From the NCBI RefSeq assembly GCF_001927285.1, contig NZ_MSIG01000002.1, positions 1-64,000 of the forward strand: a DNA stretch of 64,000 nt. The letters are read 5' to 3'. This stretch comes from Mongoliimonas terrestris (GTDB lineage Bacteria; Pseudomonadota; Alphaproteobacteria; Rhizobiales; Pleomorphomonadaceae). Shown here one piece after another: positions 61,743 through 64,000 of this stretch (position 1 is the stretch's first letter; each line of letters starts with the position of its first letter). Under the pieces are notes generated by a model. The model was not told the origin of the DNA, did no database searches, and saw only the letters and a program-made list of their open reading frames with translations. The translations under genes were made by a program, and so were the position numbers.

Positions 61743-61793
61743 TACCATCCGCGCGGAGGGCGCTTTTCGCCAATCCCCAGACCGGGCCCCCGC

Positions 61794-62288
61794 ATGACAT
61801 CGGACGCTGCCACCCCAACTGCACGCCGCCCCAATCGGCTCGCCCTCCTCGGCGCGGCGACCTCCGGGCTTCTCCTCCTCCTCGCCGGGGTGGCCCTGGC
61901 GCAGGACCACGCGGAGGTCTCTTCCGACGTCCTCGGCGGTCTGTTGCACGGGACCACGCGAGCGATCGAGATCGCCGGCATCGCCGTCATCCTGATCGGC
62001 GGGATCGCGGCCACCGGCCTCTACCTTAAGCGCCTGATGGCCGGCGACGGCGGACCGGACAGCTTCAAGGCCTACCGGTCGAGCGTCGGTCAGGCCATCC
62101 TGCTCGGTCTGGAGTTCCTGGTGGCCGCCGACATCATCGGCACGGTCGCCATCGAGCCGACCCTCGACAGCCTAGCGGTGCTCGCCGGCATCGTCCTGAT
62201 CCGCACCTTCCTCAGCTTCTCGCTGGAGGTGGAGATCGACGGCCGCCTGCCCTGGCGCAAGGCTGACGCGGAGAAGGCGGCGTCGTAG
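61794..62288 (+). CDS. DUF1622 membrane protein
   Basis: A 164-residue protein with an N-terminal hydrophobic stretch (LALLGAATSGLLLLLAGVAL), then helices IEIAGIAVILIGGIAATGLYL, AILLGLEFLVAADIIGTVAI and LAVLAGIVLIRTFLSFSLEVEIDGRLPW, the last being the DUF1622 signature. Unknown function, widespread. It follows bchJ by 51 nt but has no known link to photosynthesis. Confidence 0.88.
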   Translation: MTSDAATPTARRPNRLALLGAATSGLLLLLAGVALAQDHAEVSSDVLGGLLHGTTRAIEIAGIAVILIGGIAATGLYLKRLMAGDGGPDSFKAYRSSVGQAILLGLEFLVAADIIGTVAIEPTLDSLAVLAGIVLIRTFLSFSLEVEIDGRLPWRKADAEKAAS

Positions 62289-62388
62289 CGAAGGGGCGAC
62301 GCCCGATACCCGAAGCGGAACGATGCCGGGACAGGTCGGTTCGACAGGCAGCGGCCTTGCCGCACTGACCCGAACCCCGGAGCCGCCG

Positions 62389-62874
62389 ATGAGCTACGTC
62401 CGCTTCGCCGCCATGATCACGACGTCCACCGTCGTGATGTACGGGCTCATGTACCTCAACACCTATGCGTTCGAGCACGTGCGCTTCAGCGAAACGCGGC
62501 TCTACATGGCGCTGGTGATGGGCGCGGCGATGGCGGTGATCATGCTGGCCTTCATGCTCGGCATGTACCGGCGCCGCGCCCTCAACGCCGGCATCTTCGT
62601 GGGCGCCGCCGCGGTGTTCGTCCTGGCGCTCTGGCTGGTGCGCAGCCAGACCACGGTGGAGGACGAGGCCTACATGCGGGCGATGATCCCGCACCACTCG
62701 ATCGCCATCCTCACGAGCGAGCGGGCGAACATCCGCGACCCGCGCGTCCGTGAACTCGCCGACCAGATCATCAAGGCCCAGCGCCGCGAGATCGGCGAAA
62801 TGGAGGATCTTCTGAACGCGCTCTCCGCCGAGCCCGTGCCGGCGGACGCGCCGATCCTGCCCGCGCGCCCATGA
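62389..62874 (+). CDS. DUF305 family membrane protein
   Basis: A 161-residue protein with three N-terminal helices (FAAMITTSTVVMYGLMYL, LYMALVMGAAMAVIMLAFML and IFVGAAAVFVLALWLV) and a DUF305-type tail with AYMRAMIPHHSIAILTSERA and IKAQRREIGEMEDLL. The His pair (PHHS) is typical of DUF305, often linked to metal handling in the periplasm. Function not known. The ATG at 62389 follows the preceding gene by 100 nt. Confidence 0.9.
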   Translation: MSYVRFAAMITTSTVVMYGLMYLNTYAFEHVRFSETRLYMALVMGAAMAVIMLAFMLGMYRRRALNAGIFVGAAAVFVLALWLVRSQTTVEDEAYMRAMIPHHSIAILTSERANIRDPRVRELADQIIKAQRREIGEMEDLLNALSAEPVPADAPILPARP

Positions 62875-62897
62875 CGGACGCGCGGCCGGCGGCGGTG

Positions 62898-63074
62898 TCA
62901 GGCGGCGGCGCGGGACATCCGCGCGGCCTTGGCGCGGCGCACGGCCTCACGGAAGGCTTCCGGCGTCTGGAAGCTGCCCGCGAAGCGCATGTCGAAGATG
63001 CGCTGGATCTCGGCGGGTACGGCACGCTCGAATTCGGTCGTCACGGCTTCGGCGGAAGAAATCCGGGCATCCAT
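62898..63074 (-). CDS. 58-residue protein of unknown function
   Basis: A small cytoplasmic protein, MDARISSAEAVTTEFERAVP then IQRIFDMRFAGSFQTPEAFR, ending in a basic helix (REAVRRAKAARMSRAAA). The ATG at 63074 has a GGGGAGGA ribosome site 8 nt upstream, which supports a real gene; an open frame further upstream to 63164 is not needed. The pattern of charged helices suggests a small regulatory protein. No family recognised. Confidence 0.6.
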   Translation of the reverse strand: MDARISSAEAVTTEFERAVPAEIQRIFDMRFAGSFQTPEAFREAVRRAKAARMSRAAA

Positions 63075-63255
63075 GGACGCTGTCCTCCCCATCCTCGTCC
63101 CTCTGAGGACCCGCAAAATCGTAGCCGGCTTCGATTCTTGCAAGCGCTGAATCGAGTTCTCCACGATTGTCTTAACAAATTTTCCTCATCGGCCGCCGAA
63201 AGGCCGGCCGCCGGCCGAGCGCCGGCAGCCGTTCGGGCCTTGCTCAGCCTCCAAT

Positions 63256-64000
63256 TCATCCCTGCAGGCGCTCGAACAGGATGGCGACGGCCTCCGCGCC
63301 GGGGTCGGCATGGCCGCGCAGCTGTTCGGCGTTGATGTAGGTGGAGCGGCCCGCCTTGGCGCGCACCATCTGGGCGGTGGCGTTGGCCCCCTCGCGGGCT
63401 GCCCGGGCCGCCGCCGGCAGGCCGCCCTCGGCGAGACTGGCGAGGGCCGGGTGGAGGGCGTCCACCATGGTGCGGTCGCCGAGCTGGGCGCCGCCGATCT
63501 CCTGCATGCGCTGCAGGCCGGCCTTCAGCGCCTCGGTGAGCGACAGGCCGCTGGAGGCGGCGTCGCCCGCCGCGGCGAAGAAGATCGCCAGGAGCACGCC
63601 GGACGAGCCGCCCATGGTCTGGCTGAGCTCCAGGCCGATGGCCCGGCAGAGCTGGGTGTGGTCGGCGAGCGGCAGGTCGTCCATCACAGAGAGCAGCGAG
63701 CGGGCGGCGCCGGCGAGCGTCGACCCGGTGTCGCCGTCGCCGGCCTTGGCGTCGAGCTGGTTGAGGAGGGCTTCCGCGCCGATCAGGATCTCGCAGCAGC
63801 GGGTGAGGAAGGCACGGGTCGGCGCGTGGGCGGAGGGCAGCGGCTTGATGGGCTTCAGCCCGTCCGGCAGGTTGACGACCTCCACCGGCGTCAGCCGGCT
63901 GATGCCCGGCCAGGCGGCGGGCCCGCAGGGCGCTTCCAGGGCGGCCAGATGGGTGCCGTCGGCCGGGTAGACCGACACCGAGAAGCCGCGCATGTCGAGC
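63256..64000 (-). CDS. dhaK: dihydroxyacetone kinase-type protein, C-terminal part (DhaK-DhaL fusion)
   Basis: The frame runs off the window end, so only the C-terminal 247 or so residues are seen. The piece begins with the end of a DhaK domain (MRGFSVSVYPADGTHL, LEAPCGPAAWPG), followed by a DhaL domain (about residues 50-245) with DAKAGDGDTGSTLAGAARSLL, the Asp-rich nucleotide site, and SGVLLAIFFAAAG and GDRTMVDALHPAL. This layout is the single-chain ATP-dependent dihydroxyacetone kinase; close relatives phosphorylate L-erythrulose, which the apiose pathway could make. No link to that locus, 11 kb away, is shown. Confidence 0.88.
   Translation of the reverse strand, partial: LDMRGFSVSVYPADGTHLAALEAPCGPAAWPGISRLTPVEVVNLPDGLKPIKPLPSAHAPTRAFLTRCCEILIGAEALLNQLDAKAGDGDTGSTLAGAARSLLSVMDDLPLADHTQLCRAIGLELSQTMGGSSGVLLAIFFAAAGDAASSGLSLTEALKAGLQRMQEIGGAQLGDRTMVDALHPALASLAEGGLPAAARAAREGANATAQMVRAKAGRSTYINAEQLRGHADPGAEAVAILFERLQG

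Overview
The window is high-GC DNA, densely coded on both strands, from an alphaproteobacterium, probably of the Hyphomicrobiales (Rhizobiales). The order popZ-like (DUF2497), tolC, pcm, the sigma-54/AcoR-type control and an HWE histidine kinase all fit that group. A bchE-bchJ pair preceded by two exact TGT-N12-ACA (PpsR/CrtJ-type) sites indicates a purple phototroph that makes bacteriochlorophyll. I cannot name the genus.

Layout. Positions 1-9.3 kb are housekeeping: PPK2, guanylate kinase, YicC, PopZ-like protein, TolC and Pcm, then tRNA-Cys, a patch of lower-GC unknown membrane proteins and tRNA-Asn. A phosphate regulon, pstSCAB-phoU-phoB, runs on the minus strand (17.1 to 10.9 kb) with a Pho box upstream and a hairpin attenuator after pstS. 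At 17.4-24 kb a minus-strand run joins an ECF sigma factor, a zinc anti-sigma factor, a TPR protein, a small membrane protein, a ThDP-dependent enzyme, an OpgC-like membrane protein and an esterase. UvsE, a DUF2945 protein, MetY, a second OpgC-like protein, an unknown membrane protein and a CHASE-HWE histidine kinase follow (24.2-31.6 kb).

The centrepiece is 31.6-52 kb, which I read as a D-apiose/D-apionate catabolic island. A minus-strand eight-gene operon encodes a CUT2 sugar ABC transporter, an ApnO-like oxidoisomerase, a Gfo/Idh dehydrogenase (ApsD-like), an ApnL-like lactonase and a DUF1537 kinase (OiaK-like). A second transporter, in which the ATPase and a permease are fused in one 828-residue protein, follows behind a palindrome-rich operator region. 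Divergently, a FadR/NanR-type regulator precedes a RuBisCO-like protein, a second ApnO, a TIM-barrel protein (possible OiaC) and a DadA-type FAD oxidoreductase. Together these give: apiose to apionolactone to apionate to 3-oxo-isoapionate to its 4-phosphate, then C-C cleavage by the RuBisCO-like protein, giving either L-erythrulose-1-phosphate or 3-phosphoglycerate plus glycolate.

The last part (52-64 kb) has an ABC-F protein, a sorbosone-dehydrogenase-like beta-propeller, a flavin monooxygenase behind a textbook sigma-54 promoter with its AcoR-type activator next door, bchE-bchJ, small membrane proteins (DUF1622, DUF305), a 58-residue unknown protein, and the 3' part of a dihydroxyacetone-kinase-type gene cut by the window edge. 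Pathway assignments rest on family resemblance and gene context judged by eye; no database search was run.
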